This document shows positions 36,397 to 44,976 of a DNA stretch of 64,000 nt, one piece after another; the stretch's first letter is position 1, and each line of letters starts with the position of its first letter. The translations under genes and the position numbers were made by a program. Below the pieces are notes generated by a model that was not told the DNA's origin, did not search any database, and saw nothing but the letters and a program-made list of their open reading frames with translations. Origin of the DNA: DVED01 sp963838375. GTDB taxonomy: Bacteria > Cyanobacteriota > Cyanobacteriia > Cyanobacteriales > Geitlerinemataceae. Where the stretch lies: positions 248,001 through 312,000 of the forward strand of contig CAWIQY010000021.1 of NCBI GenBank assembly GCA_963838375.1, given 5' to 3'.

Positions 36397-36897
36397 ATGG
36401 AGCGCGAACTGTACGATCGAGGACGTGAAAAAGCCCGCCAAGGCGACTATACGGGAGCGATCGCCGATTTTACGGAATTGTTGCAACTCGCCCCGTACCG
36501 CGCCGATGTTTACTACCAACGGGGACTTGCCTACTACGACGATACACAACTTCACAATGCGGTTTCTGATTATACCCGCGCGATCGAACTCAATCCCGAC
36601 TATCGCGAAGCTTACGCAGCTAGAGCTTTAGTTCGATTGGCGCTGAAAAACGGCGTTGGCGCCTTAGACGATATCGATCGTGCCTTAAGATTTGATGACA
36701 AAGATGCCAGCGCTCACAATCTGCGTGGAATTGCCTGTCGCAAATTGGGGGATAATGTCGGTGCGATCGCATCTTTCAAAACCGCTGCCGAATTGTACTT
36801 GGCGCTAAAAGATGCGGACAATTGTCGTCGTTGTTTGGAACGTGCTAAACAACTCCAACCCAAATCTTTCAGAACCCGATTCCCCAACCCAAACTGA
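36397..36897 (+). CDS. Tetratricopeptide repeat protein
   Basis: A 166-residue protein made almost wholly of TPR units (34-residue helix pairs): AREKARQGDYTGAIADFTELL, then YYQRGLAYYDDTQLHNAV, AYAARALVRLALKN and NLRGIACRKLGDNVGAI. TPRs form scaffolds for protein contacts. No signal peptide or catalytic domain. It is followed after 14 bp by another TPR gene with similar repeats, so the two are probably co-transcribed and arose from a common ancestor. Confidence 0.85.
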   Translation: MERELYDRGREKARQGDYTGAIADFTELLQLAPYRADVYYQRGLAYYDDTQLHNAVSDYTRAIELNPDYREAYAARALVRLALKNGVGALDDIDRALRFDDKDASAHNLRGIACRKLGDNVGAIASFKTAAELYLALKDADNCRRCLERAKQLQPKSFRTRFPNPN

Positions 36898-36911
36898 CTC
36901 CCGTCAAACTA

Positions 36912-37676
36912 ATGTCTTCGGGGGAAATCTACGCCCAAATTCTAGAACAAGTGGAAAAGGGAGACTGTCGCGGCGCGATCCAAGAATTGAACTGGGCGAT
37001 CGATCTTGATGCTGGAGATGCAGCCGCTTATTGCTGTCGAGGAATTGCCCGGAGTAAACTGGGAGACGATCGCGGTGCTATTGCTGACTTTAATCAAGCG
37101 ATCCGCCTGAATCCACAAGATACGATCGCTCGCCGCAACCGGGGCAAAATCCGCAGTAAATTGGGCGACTGGGGGGGCGCGATCGCCGATTTTAATCAAG
37201 CGATCGAAACCGAACCGGAGGATGTATTGTTGCTGCTGGCACGGGGTAATGCGTACCGGGAAATGGGCAACTACACCGGTGCAATTGACGATTATACCCA
37301 GGCGCTGACACTCGACAGCGATCGATCCGAAGCCTATATGCACCGAGCTCTGGCTTATTTGCGTCTCGAAGAACTGAAAAAGGCGATCGACGATTACCAA
37401 ACTGCTGCCAGTCGCTATTGCGAAACCGAAGACTGGGAGAATTACCAAAAAGCCCTAGACGCCCTCAAGCAGCTACAATCCGCCGTTCCCCCATCGTCAC
37501 GCAAAGATGTCCAATCCAACCCTTTGCAACAACGATTGTTGATGCTGGTGGGGGGTCAGTGGGCACTTGCCGAACGCCTGATCGAACAGGCAAAATACTA
37601 CTATCCCAACATGGATGAAGATTGGTATCTGGAAAAGGTGATTTACGATCTCGAACGCGATCGCGGTAATGAGTGA
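36912..37676 (+). CDS. Tetratricopeptide repeat protein
   Basis: A 254-residue cytosolic protein with about five TPR units in residues 1-165 (GAIQELNWAIDLDAGDAAAYC, GAIADFNQAIRLNPQDTIARR and relatives). A C-terminal part of about 70 residues (from QQRLLMLVGGQWALAERLIEQAK) predicts a distinct helical cap found in many cyanobacterial TPR proteins. Second gene of the TPR pair. Partner unknown. After the stop the sequence enters low-complexity ACCACAAGCCACC-type repeats. Confidence 0.85.
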   Translation: MSSGEIYAQILEQVEKGDCRGAIQELNWAIDLDAGDAAAYCCRGIARSKLGDDRGAIADFNQAIRLNPQDTIARRNRGKIRSKLGDWGGAIADFNQAIETEPEDVLLLLARGNAYREMGNYTGAIDDYTQALTLDSDRSEAYMHRALAYLRLEELKKAIDDYQTAASRYCETEDWENYQKALDALKQLQSAVPPSSRKDVQSNPLQQRLLMLVGGQWALAERLIEQAKYYYPNMDEDWYLEKVIYDLERDRGNE

Positions 37677-37915
37677 CGAACCACAAGCCACCCGCCACAA
37701 ACCACTCACCACTAGCATTCACCGATTAACTGCATAAGTCGATCGCCCTCAGAACTATATATGTATAGCAGGGCGGGCGACTTATACTCGCGCATTCCTG
37801 AAATCGCTAACTCCAGGCTAGGTGTAACGCTTTGTAACTTTTGGGAAATTTTGCATAAAACTCGGACGTTGTCACTGAGTAAAAGGTAAATCATTCCCCC
37901 AAGGAGGTGAGATTC

Positions 37916-38077
37916 GTGAGAGTTCGGTGGAAAACATTACTGATTCAAGGCTTTATTTGGCTAGCATCGGAAATCTTACTGACGTTAACCGGACTTGACG
38001 ATCTTGCCGACTACAGCGAGTTCGTTTTCGAGAAATACTCGATCGACTCACCCGCACCCATTGTCTATGTTGTTTGA
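37916..38077 (+). CDS. Small conserved-looking protein (53 aa), coupled to the downstream gene
   Basis: Not recognised as a named family. The frame runs from a GTG at 37916, preceded by a perfect AAGGAGGTGA Shine-Dalgarno at 37901-37910, to TGA at 38077. The protein begins with a basic start (RVRWKTL), a hydrophobic helix (LIQGFIWLASEILLTLTG) and an acidic motif GLDDLADYSEFVFEKYS. The ribosome site and the ordered protein pattern make it a credible gene. Its last 11 bases overlap the ATG (38067) of the next gene, so translation is probably coupled and the two products may act together. It looks like a single-span or membrane-associated microprotein. Confidence 0.7.
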   Translation: MRVRWKTLLIQGFIWLASEILLTLTGLDDLADYSEFVFEKYSIDSPAPIVYVV

Positions 38078-39092
38078 GCTATTTTCACGACAAACTGACC
38101 TAGAATTCGCACTTAATAACGATCCTCAACCTCCTACGACTGAAATGCTAACAGCTTGTATGAAATCCAATTCCTCTTCTGGGGAAGATCTCTCTCGAGA
38201 TCGTCCTTACCAAAAACTCAGGACGCCAAAACCTAAAAAAGAGGGATCGCCGAAAACATGGAGCGATCGTTATCTTGCCTATAAATTAGTGTCTCGGTAT
38301 ACCGATCTTAATGAATCTGCCGAACAGAGAGAACTTGCCAAAATTAAATCGCAACAACTCCAAGATCGCTTCAAACTCGATCTAGCGATGTATGCAGCTC
38401 ACGCTCAATTGTCTCCAAAAAGTCGTCAATTGTACGCCAATCCTACGCTATTTGGTAATGATGTTTTGCGTTTAATTAAACTCGTCGTTGCTGGTCGCGG
38501 TCGTCTAAATTATCGCCGTTTAACTCAGCTTTTCATGAACAAAATAGAGGCGAGCGATTATCAACAATTTAAAGATCGTTTATTCAACTATTTAGGCTTT
38601 GGCGAGCGAACGGGAGATTGGACAGAGTTGCTCGAACAACGGTTGCGCCACCAACTCACCCATCTATATTTGGCGAGAAATGGAGTCGTCGTTGACGAGG
38701 CACTACGGTTTCGGACTTGCAACCGGGCAATCGAACTATTAACTACTGAAGATGGACAAAAACCCTCAGCGATGTTCACAGCTAAAATCGCCTGTGGAAT
38801 GCCCTTCTTTTTGACAATTGCCCTGCTGAAACTGGTTTTGATCTCTCCTAAGTCTCGATCTCATCTCAATCTGTGTATTTCTAAGTTAATTCGCTATTAC
38901 GAACAGTTACCAGCTAGCGAATGTCAGTCGGTGATTCACTTTTTGGAAATGGTTCAGATCGTTTTTGCCATTTATGCAGATGGTGTAGAATACAGCTTAG
39001 TCAAAATTAAATCATCCACATTAGAAACCCATCAAGACGATCGAGTTTTGGATTTGGATAATTACCGCATTTTTGCGCGTCTAAAATCATAA
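38067..39092 (+). CDS. Uncharacterised protein, paralogue of the N-terminal part of the 17.2 kb pentapeptide protein
   Basis: From the ATG at 38067 it has 341 residues; the frame is open to 37995, but that extension would overlap the small upstream gene, so the later start is chosen. Residues about 75-325 align with residues about 180-430 of the protein at 17159-19111: KLVSRYTDLNESAEQREL, DRFKLDLAMYAAHAQ, FRTCNRAIELLTTEDGQKPSA, HLNLCISKLIRYYEQ and FLEMVQIVFAIYADGVEYSLVKIK. It lacks the pentapeptide repeats and most of the extra N-terminal region. Mainly alpha-helical, with a hydrophobic stretch near 250-272. No function is known to me. The shared domain and the two contexts define a family worth naming. 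Confidence 0.75.
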   Translation: MLFELFSRQTDLEFALNNDPQPPTTEMLTACMKSNSSSGEDLSRDRPYQKLRTPKPKKEGSPKTWSDRYLAYKLVSRYTDLNESAEQRELAKIKSQQLQDRFKLDLAMYAAHAQLSPKSRQLYANPTLFGNDVLRLIKLVVAGRGRLNYRRLTQLFMNKIEASDYQQFKDRLFNYLGFGERTGDWTELLEQRLRHQLTHLYLARNGVVVDEALRFRTCNRAIELLTTEDGQKPSAMFTAKIACGMPFFLTIALLKLVLISPKSRSHLNLCISKLIRYYEQLPASECQSVIHFLEMVQIVFAIYADGVEYSLVKIKSSTLETHQDDRVLDLDNYRIFARLKS

Positions 39093-39234
39093 AAAGCAGG
39101 CAGTTTAAGTTTTACTGTAGAAGTGTTTACGATCGATCGCATATCTTTTCACATTGTAAAAAACGATCTGTTACTCCGAGTGTTGTAAAATATGAAACAT
39201 CCGATGTTTTATATTTATAGCCTATAGATTTATT

Positions 39235-39867
39235 ATGGAGTACAATATTCATAAATATTCTCCGAGTGCCTACCTCGATCGACTGGAAAAGTTAATGAAA
39301 GAGCGGCTGCAACCAGGAGCTAACAAAGAAGCGATCGATGCCCGAATCTGGGATGTATTTGGGGAAACTCGGGCAGTAATGTTTACCGATTTGTCGGGGT
39401 TCTCGCGTTCGGTTAAGAAATTTGGCATCATTCATTTTTTACAAATTATTTACGAATCAAAACGTATTTTTATTCCTTTTATCGACAAATATGACGGAAT
39501 AGTCGTTAAGTTTGAAGGAGATAGTATGTTGGTGATTTTTCGCCAACCCACAAAAGCCATTGCTTGTGCGATCGAAATGCAACAAGCTGCCAAAGTTTAT
39601 AACCAAAACAAACCCGATACAGAAAAAATATTGCTGTGTGTCGGTCTGGGATACGGTGAAATTTTAAACTTGGGCGACTACGATGTTTTCGGTGCAGAAG
39701 TTAATGCCGCAAGTAAATTAGGCGAAGATACGGCAAACTCGTGGGAGATTTTAATCACACCGTCAGTTGCCGAATATATTCCAAAAATTCCTGATTTGGG
39801 CGTCGAAAAGCTAGAATACGTTCCGCCCGGTGCCGAAGGGTCTTTTCGATTAATTTATCCACTTTGA
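39235..39867 (+). CDS. Class III adenylate/guanylate cyclase domain protein
   Basis: A 210-residue protein with a single class III nucleotide cyclase domain (about 45-200). The two metal-binding aspartates are in MFTDLSGFS (about 51) and KFEGDSMLVIF (about 96); the transition-state region is DVFGAEVNAASKLGED (about 153-168), which includes an Asn and a Lys-type position. It has no sensor domain, receptor or membrane segment, so it is a short stand-alone cyclase, or a regulatory homologue. Substrate preference (ATP or GTP) cannot be fixed by eye. Cyanobacterial cAMP commonly regulates motility, and this window also contains a motility operon, but no direct link is shown. Confidence 0.85.
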   Translation: MEYNIHKYSPSAYLDRLEKLMKERLQPGANKEAIDARIWDVFGETRAVMFTDLSGFSRSVKKFGIIHFLQIIYESKRIFIPFIDKYDGIVVKFEGDSMLVIFRQPTKAIACAIEMQQAAKVYNQNKPDTEKILLCVGLGYGEILNLGDYDVFGAEVNAASKLGEDTANSWEILITPSVAEYIPKIPDLGVEKLEYVPPGAEGSFRLIYPL

Positions 39868-39907
39868 TTAGCGGCGCGATCGCCACCGAAACTTTTTACA
39901 GAGTCAA

Positions 39908-40441
39908 CTATTTTCGCCATATAAAATAAGTGTTTTTTTCAGTTCCCCGTTCTACATAACCGGGTTTTGGATCGTTGAGCCAGATCGCGAACAATTCGCG
40001 AGTATAATAAGATTTCAAGCCGGGATAAGACCTAGAAACTCTGGCAGAACATTCGGTCTGGCAGCCCACTTTTTCCAGTGTGGGAGCGACGATATCTCGA
40101 TCCAAACCCAGTTCTTCTTGCAGTCCGCGAAAAGCAGTTTCCTGGAATGATTCTTGAGGGCGACACTTCTCTGCGACACCCTCAATATTTCGGAAACGAA
40201 CTTGTCCGTTATGAAATTGCTGCCGTTCTTCCCACAAAGATCCCAGCGGCGATCGAACGGTAATGAGAGCTACCCGCAAAACTCGCAGCGGCGTCCCATT
40301 TTCCCAAACCAATTGGCATTCTCCAGACTCGATTTCTCGCACGAGAGAATCTACAGACTTAGAAGCTCCCTTTCCATACAAATGAAAAGGGAGAGTCCGA
40401 TCGAGTTTTTCCATTAACTTACAGACTTCTGGCGACATCAT
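39908..40441 (-). CDS. Nudix-like domain protein
   Basis: A 177-residue protein with a Nudix-box-like segment GVAEKCRPQESFQETAFRGLQEELGL (about 90-115, quoted in parts: GVAEKC, then ESFQETAFRGLQEELGL). The consensus G-x5-E-x7-R-E-U-x-E-E-x-G-U is only partly kept: the first Glu of REUxEE is replaced by Gly, while the EE and following G remain. The fold is therefore probably Nudix, but hydrolase activity is uncertain. The N-terminal 45 residues are unassigned. The C-terminal part (YYTRELFAIWLND) looks like the usual substrate-recognition strands. It is convergent with the cyclase gene, 40 bp away. Confidence 0.65.
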   Translation of the reverse strand: MMSPEVCKLMEKLDRTLPFHLYGKGASKSVDSLVREIESGECQLVWENGTPLRVLRVALITVRSPLGSLWEERQQFHNGQVRFRNIEGVAEKCRPQESFQETAFRGLQEELGLDRDIVAPTLEKVGCQTECSARVSRSYPGLKSYYTRELFAIWLNDPKPGYVERGTEKNTYFIWRK

Positions 40442-40792
40442 AAGCTAAAATTAAACGCAACTGACAGATGAGCGATCGATGTGGAAATAAAACGATTTTC
40501 CCAATTGACGATATCTTCCGATGCGGAAAGCACTTCTAAAGAGATCGATCGGATTGGTTACAAAAAACTGTAAGGGGCGTGTCGCAGAAGAAGATCGCCG
40601 GGTAAAGTAAATCTATTCGGAAAAGTTCGCCATTCAGGAGCGATAGGAGTTGAGGAGCCAGACAGTTGGGCAGGGATGAGTTTTCGCTTACTCGATCGAT
40701 TCCACAGTTCTTTCTCCCATAGTTATCTATTTTAATACGACGCCAGCACAACCTCCAACACAACTGTCAAGAAACCAAAGAAAACGAAAAAG
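40442..40792. other. Intergenic region between divergent Nudix-like and subtilase genes
   Basis: No gene or RNA is recognised. It must contain both promoters; I could not place either with confidence. Confidence 0.4.
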
Positions 40793-42910
40793 ATGAAACG
40801 TCTGATTTCCGGTCTTTTCCTCGCCAGCACTTTTTGCCTTGCTGCCGATGCCAACGAGATCCCATGGCTCTCGAATCGCGCATTAGCTCAAACGACCCCC
40901 ACCGACTCGTTATTTTACCGATTTTACGATCGGCAAATTCCCTTAGAAGTCCGCGAAAATACGATCGGCGTCGCCTTCAAATCCTCAGAAGGTAGCGGTA
41001 GTCGTTCGATCCCCGCCTATTTGATGCTGCAACGAACGCTGCTCCAAAGTGGCACGACGCGAGGAATCGATCGCGCTCTGGAAGTTCGACCCTTGGGCGA
41101 AAACTACGCTTCCATCGCTCTCGACGATCGCAGTACAGCAGAGGAAATCAGCCAACTCATCGGGCAACAATCCTACGTCGAAACCACCTTACCCGTTCTC
41201 ACCGCCGCCGACAATCCCGAGGCGGAGATCGTTCTCCCCAACGAGATTATCGTCAGTTTTGAACCGGAACTGAGCCCAGAAGAACGGGCGGCAATTTTGC
41301 AAACCCAGGATCTCGAACAACTGCGATCGATCCGCTTCTCTGACGATCGTATTATTGTCCGCGCCAAATCCGCCACGGGATTGGCAGTTCTCCAAGTTGC
41401 TCTGCGACTCAACGACGTTCCCGGGATTCGATCGGCAACCCCCAACTTCATCCAATCGACCTCCATTCGCCAATCTCATCTCCCCACCTCCTCACTTCCC
41501 AGATGGGCGAATCTTGGGAGCGAACACTTGTCGGTAAGTGCGAAAAACTTTTCACCCAACCCTATAGCGCTAAAGCGACTGGCTTCGCGAACGCTAACAT
41601 CTCTATCCACTCCACACTCCCTGATTACCCCGCACCCCGCACTCCGCACCCCGCACTCCCTAGCCTCCACCTTCACCGCCCCACTCCTGCCGCAACAATG
41701 GCATCTCGATAGCACTTCCCAACGCGGCGAATCTTTGCCCCGTACCGATATCCGAGCCCAAGAAGCGTGGGAACTAAGCAATGGCGGGGAAGGTGTCGTT
41801 GTCGCCGTCATCGACAGTTTGATTCAGTGGGATCGCCCTGATTTTGCCCAAAATATTTACGAAGTGGGCGACGAGTTCGATTTGCTACCGGGAGAAACAA
41901 ACGGTTGGGATTTTGCTCAAAATGACGGCGATACCCGCATCAGCACAGCCGAACTGGGGATGCTGCTACCGCATTTTCGCAACACTTTTAACCTCGATGA
42001 CGATCGTCTGCTAAAAATTTATCAGCGCGATGCACGGGATATCCGGCTGAGCGAACCCAAGCTACTTCCTGCTGCCATCGCCCGACAAATTCGAGAGAAC
42101 CTGCAAGCGAAAACCGCCGCCGAGTTTCACGGCACTTGGGTAGCCGGAGTGATTGCCGCACATCCCGGCAATGGAGAAGGAATGCTGGGGGTGGCGCCCA
42201 ACGCCCAAATTTTGCCCGTGCGCGTATTCGGCGTGGGGGGTGCTGTTTCATCCTCGGCAATTGTGGAAGCGATCGGCTATGCCGCAGCACGGGATGTCGA
42301 TATCATTAACCTCAGTTTGGGGCGGTTGTTGCCCGATCGAGAAACTGCCGATACGATCGCCGAAATTACTGCCAACAATCCCAACATTACCTTCGTGGCT
42401 TCTGCGGGCAATTCCAACTTCAGCACCGCCATGTTCCCCGCGATCGTACCCGAAGTCATTGCGGTGGGGGCAACCACCTTAGACGGGCATCGTGCCCCTT
42501 ATAGCAACTACGGCGAAGGCTTGGATGTGGTGGCGCCCGGTGGTGATACCTCCATTTCCGCAGATGGGGGGATTTTGACAACAGGCGGCACGACAGGGGT
42601 TTTTTGGGAGAGCCTATCGCCACCTGTGGCTCCCTGGGGGTTTGCCATCGATCCCAAAGGTGAATACGTGCGGGTTCAGGGAACCTCGTTTTCTGCCCCA
42701 GCAGTGTCGGGAATTGTGGCGCTGATGAAAGGAGCAGATCCTCAGCTCAGTCGCGATCGGGCGATCGCCATTCTCAAACAAACGGCAAGTTACGACGCGC
42801 TGACCGTTTCCCCAACAGAAATGGAATCCGATCGGCAATATTGGTTCGGTAGCGGATTGGTCAATGCCGAAGCTGCCGTCCGTGAAGTTTTGCTCGAACA
42901 AACGCCTTGA
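40793..42910 (+). CDS. Secreted S8-family serine peptidase (subtilisin-like)
   Basis: A 705-residue exported protease. A signal peptide (about 1-35, cut near NRALAQ) is followed by a prodomain-like region with two inhibitor-like segments. The peptidase domain (about 315-700) carries the triad: Asp in VVAVIDSLIQWDRP (about 340), His in FHGTWVAGVIA (about 444) and Ser in VQGTSFSAPAVSG (about 631). The Asn of the oxyanion hole is in FVASAGNSN. Between prodomain and catalytic domain, residues of about 235-295 are low-complexity and encoded by intergenic-repeat-like DNA (41510-41690), which keeps the frame open. That insert could lengthen the cleavage linker. Probably works in the periplasm or outside the cell. 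Confidence 0.92.
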   Translation: MKRLISGLFLASTFCLAADANEIPWLSNRALAQTTPTDSLFYRFYDRQIPLEVRENTIGVAFKSSEGSGSRSIPAYLMLQRTLLQSGTTRGIDRALEVRPLGENYASIALDDRSTAEEISQLIGQQSYVETTLPVLTAADNPEAEIVLPNEIIVSFEPELSPEERAAILQTQDLEQLRSIRFSDDRIIVRAKSATGLAVLQVALRLNDVPGIRSATPNFIQSTSIRQSHLPTSSLPRWANLGSEHLSVSAKNFSPNPIALKRLASRTLTSLSTPHSLITPHPALRTPHSLASTFTAPLLPQQWHLDSTSQRGESLPRTDIRAQEAWELSNGGEGVVVAVIDSLIQWDRPDFAQNIYEVGDEFDLLPGETNGWDFAQNDGDTRISTAELGMLLPHFRNTFNLDDDRLLKIYQRDARDIRLSEPKLLPAAIARQIRENLQAKTAAEFHGTWVAGVIAAHPGNGEGMLGVAPNAQILPVRVFGVGGAVSSSAIVEAIGYAAARDVDIINLSLGRLLPDRETADTIAEITANNPNITFVASAGNSNFSTAMFPAIVPEVIAVGATTLDGHRAPYSNYGEGLDVVAPGGDTSISADGGILTTGGTTGVFWESLSPPVAPWGFAIDPKGEYVRVQGTSFSAPAVSGIVALMKGADPQLSRDRAIAILKQTASYDALTVSPTEMESDRQYWFGSGLVNAEAAVREVLLEQTP
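41510..41690 (+). repeat. Intergenic-type repeat inserted in frame in the subtilase gene
   Basis: The DNA here has a TAGCGCTAAAGCGACTGGCTTCGCGAACGCT block and a CCCCGCACTCCGCACCCCGCACTCC run (each quoted in part: GCTAAAGCGACTGG, then CCGCACTCCGCACC). Such sequences normally occur between cyanobacterial genes. It is read through as Ser/Pro/Thr/Leu-rich residues. Confidence 0.65.
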
Positions 42911-42924
42911 AAAACTGGGAAGTC

Positions 42925-43458
42925 TTAAGCAGCAGCGATCGCAGCTTCCCGACTGCGAGTCAATTCGACGATCGTCGTACGGCTATATAAATCCGGTGCC
43001 AGTCGAATTAGCTTGCGGACCGTGGCATCATCCACCCACCAAATCAAAGGGAAGTGAAAATTTTTCTGAAACTCGCCGAAAATGAAATTCGTCACAACTA
43101 ATAAACGATCGAGTTCCTCAACCGACTCGAAACCCCAAATAGTAAGGGCTTGGGGAGATTCTCGACCCAGTTTTTCTTGGATGGTGGCATAGAGAAAATC
43201 GACCGATCGATCTAGAGAAATTTCCCGAAACGGCACCGAACAAATGTGATGTAGCTGTTGCAGGGCTTGTTCTCGCAGGCGGCAACTGTTGCAATGCGCC
43301 AAAATCAGAGAAAATTCTCCCTGAGACCACTCCACACTACGGGCAATTTCTTGAAGGGAGTCTTGTGCCAAAGACGACGAGATCGCAGACCTCGGCTCCA
43401 CAGGCATTTTGGAGCGCAGCAATTCTGTCCTAGATGGACGCGAACTAAGGTTAATCAT
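42925..43458 (-). CDS. Truncated N-terminal module of a large cyanobacterial TPR/ATPase-like protein
   Basis: A 177-residue protein resembling the first 170 residues of long cyanobacterial TPR proteins: ILAHCNSCRLREQALQQL, REISLDRSVDFLYATIQE, ALTIWGFESVEELDRLL, FHFPLIWWVDDATVRKLIRLAPDL. In full-length relatives this module is followed by tetratricopeptide repeats, which are absent here; the protein ends in a short AAIAAA tail. It may be a stand-alone version or a gene that lost its 3' part. The module is ATPase-like without an obvious Walker A motif. It is divergent from bioB and convergent with the subtilase (14 bp gap). Confidence 0.65.
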   Translation of the reverse strand: MINLSSRPSRTELLRSKMPVEPRSAISSSLAQDSLQEIARSVEWSQGEFSLILAHCNSCRLREQALQQLHHICSVPFREISLDRSVDFLYATIQEKLGRESPQALTIWGFESVEELDRLLVVTNFIFGEFQKNFHFPLIWWVDDATVRKLIRLAPDLYSRTTIVELTRSREAAIAAA

Positions 43459-43676
43459 TGGGAGTTCCTCAACTGCTGTGCGGCAAAGAATCGAGCGTCA
43501 CGGTCAGCCAAATTTTTGACGACACCGGTCCCCGTCAATTAACATACTACGAAGTGCCACTTTTCTACTACCTTCTTTGCAAAAACTTACCGGAAACTTA
43601 CGAAAAGTCTCAATTGGGGTAAACGCGCCACTACAGATAAAATATAAAATCTGTGTCATCAACAACCTTTGCACCC

Positions 43677-44696
43677 ATGACGATCGCTCCTGTAAGAAAC
43701 CTCCCGGATTGGAATGCTTTTGCCGATCGATCGTTGGCAGGGGAACGACTGACCCGAGAGCAAGCGCACGCCGTCTTAAACGCGCCTGACGAGACATTGC
43801 TCGATCGACTCGCGGCGGCATACCGCGTGCGCCATTCCTACTGGGGTAATCGAGTCAGGTTGCATTTTCTCCTTAACGCTCAAAGCGGTCTGTGTCCGGA
43901 AGATTGCCACTATTGTTCCCAGTCGAAAATTTCCACTGCCGAGATTGAAAAATATCCCCTTTTGGCACAAGATAAGATTCTAGAAGCTGCCGATCGGGCT
44001 GCCGAGTTGAAAGCCGGAACATTTTGTCTGGTGACTTCGGGACGATCGCCCTCCGAATCGGTGTTTTCCCGAGTCCTCGAAGCAGTCACAGCCGTCAAAG
44101 CCAAACACGACTTGAAAATTTGTGCCTGTTTGGGTTTACTGAGTGAAGACCAAACCCGCCGCCTTGCCGCTGCCGGAGTCGATCGGGTCAACCACAATCT
44201 CAACACCTCCGAAGCACATCATAGCGACATCTGCACCACCCATACATACACCGATCGAGTCGCCACCCTGAAAAACGTCCAAGCCGCCGGAATTACCACC
44301 TGCGCCGGCGGAATTCTGGGGATGGGAGAATCTGACGACGACATCATCGATCTTGCCTTTTCCCTACGGGATTTGCAAGTCACCAGCGTTCCTCTCAATT
44401 TTCTCATCCCCATTCCCGGAACACCCCTCGCCGACACCGACGAACTCACCCCGCGTCGTTGTTTGTCGATTCTCTGCCTGTTTCGTTTAATTTTACCCAG
44501 CCAAGAAATTCGCATTGCCGGGGGTCGCGAAGTCCACTTACGATCGCTCCAACCTCTGGGGTTATACGCTGCCAATTCCATCTTCGTCGGCGATTATCTC
44601 ACCACCCCAGGACAAGCAGCACTACAAGATTTTCAGATGATTCGCGATGCCGGATTTGTGCTGGAAAACGCTGAAGGTAAGCCAGTTGGTAGTTGA
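43677..44696 (+). CDS. bioB: Biotin synthase
   Basis: Radical-SAM enzyme that inserts sulfur into dethiobiotin in the last step of biotin synthesis. From the ATG at 43677 it has 339 residues (a GTG at 43653 is also in frame). The [4Fe-4S] cysteines are Cys73, Cys77 and Cys80 in CPEDCHYCSQS. Other BioB landmarks are KAGTFCLVTSGR, CACLGLL, VDRVNHNLNTSE, GITTCAGGILGMGES, PLNFLIPIPGTPL and the Arg in GGREVHLRSLQPLGLYAANS that sits near the [2Fe-2S] cluster. It is monocistronic. The stop TGA at 44694-44696 forms part of the first unit of a heptamer repeat. Confidence 0.97.
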   Translation: MTIAPVRNLPDWNAFADRSLAGERLTREQAHAVLNAPDETLLDRLAAAYRVRHSYWGNRVRLHFLLNAQSGLCPEDCHYCSQSKISTAEIEKYPLLAQDKILEAADRAAELKAGTFCLVTSGRSPSESVFSRVLEAVTAVKAKHDLKICACLGLLSEDQTRRLAAAGVDRVNHNLNTSEAHHSDICTTHTYTDRVATLKNVQAAGITTCAGGILGMGESDDDIIDLAFSLRDLQVTSVPLNFLIPIPGTPLADTDELTPRRCLSILCLFRLILPSQEIRIAGGREVHLRSLQPLGLYAANSIFVGDYLTTPGQAALQDFQMIRDAGFVLENAEGKPVGS

Positions 44697-44751
44697 TAGT
44701 TAATAGTTAATAGTTAATAGTTAATAGTTAATAGTTAATAGTTAATAGTTT
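44690..44751. repeat. Heptanucleotide tandem repeat (GTTAATA)n
   Basis: About nine copies of a 7-bp unit, the first ones slightly varied (GTTGATA) and containing the bioB stop codon. It is the same unit as the repeat at the end of pixJ (59525-59560). Confidence 0.92.
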
Positions 44752-44790
44752 AGGACTTACGCAAATGTCCCTTTGAAGCACCATTTGTAG

Positions 44791-44917
44791 GGGCGAATTG
44801 CATTCGCCCTCCGTATGTTTCCAGTCCCTGCATCAGTCCTGTAGTTGATACAGCGGTTTTCGCAGCCATGAGGTACATAAAATTTTGGGTTGATGTAGGG
44901 GCGAATGCCATTCGCCC
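44791..44917. repeat. Two small inverted repeats GGGCGAAT/ATTCGCCC
   Basis: Two palindromes with identical 8-base arms at 44791-44809 and 44899-44917, each preceded by GTAG. This is a dispersed cyanobacterial palindrome. They lie between bioB and pyrF; otherwise this 280-bp gap holds nothing I recognise. Confidence 0.8.
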
Positions 44918-44976
44918 TTCTAGATGTACCGCATAATACCGGGAACCGCTGTAGTTTTTCAGTTAACTAATAACCA

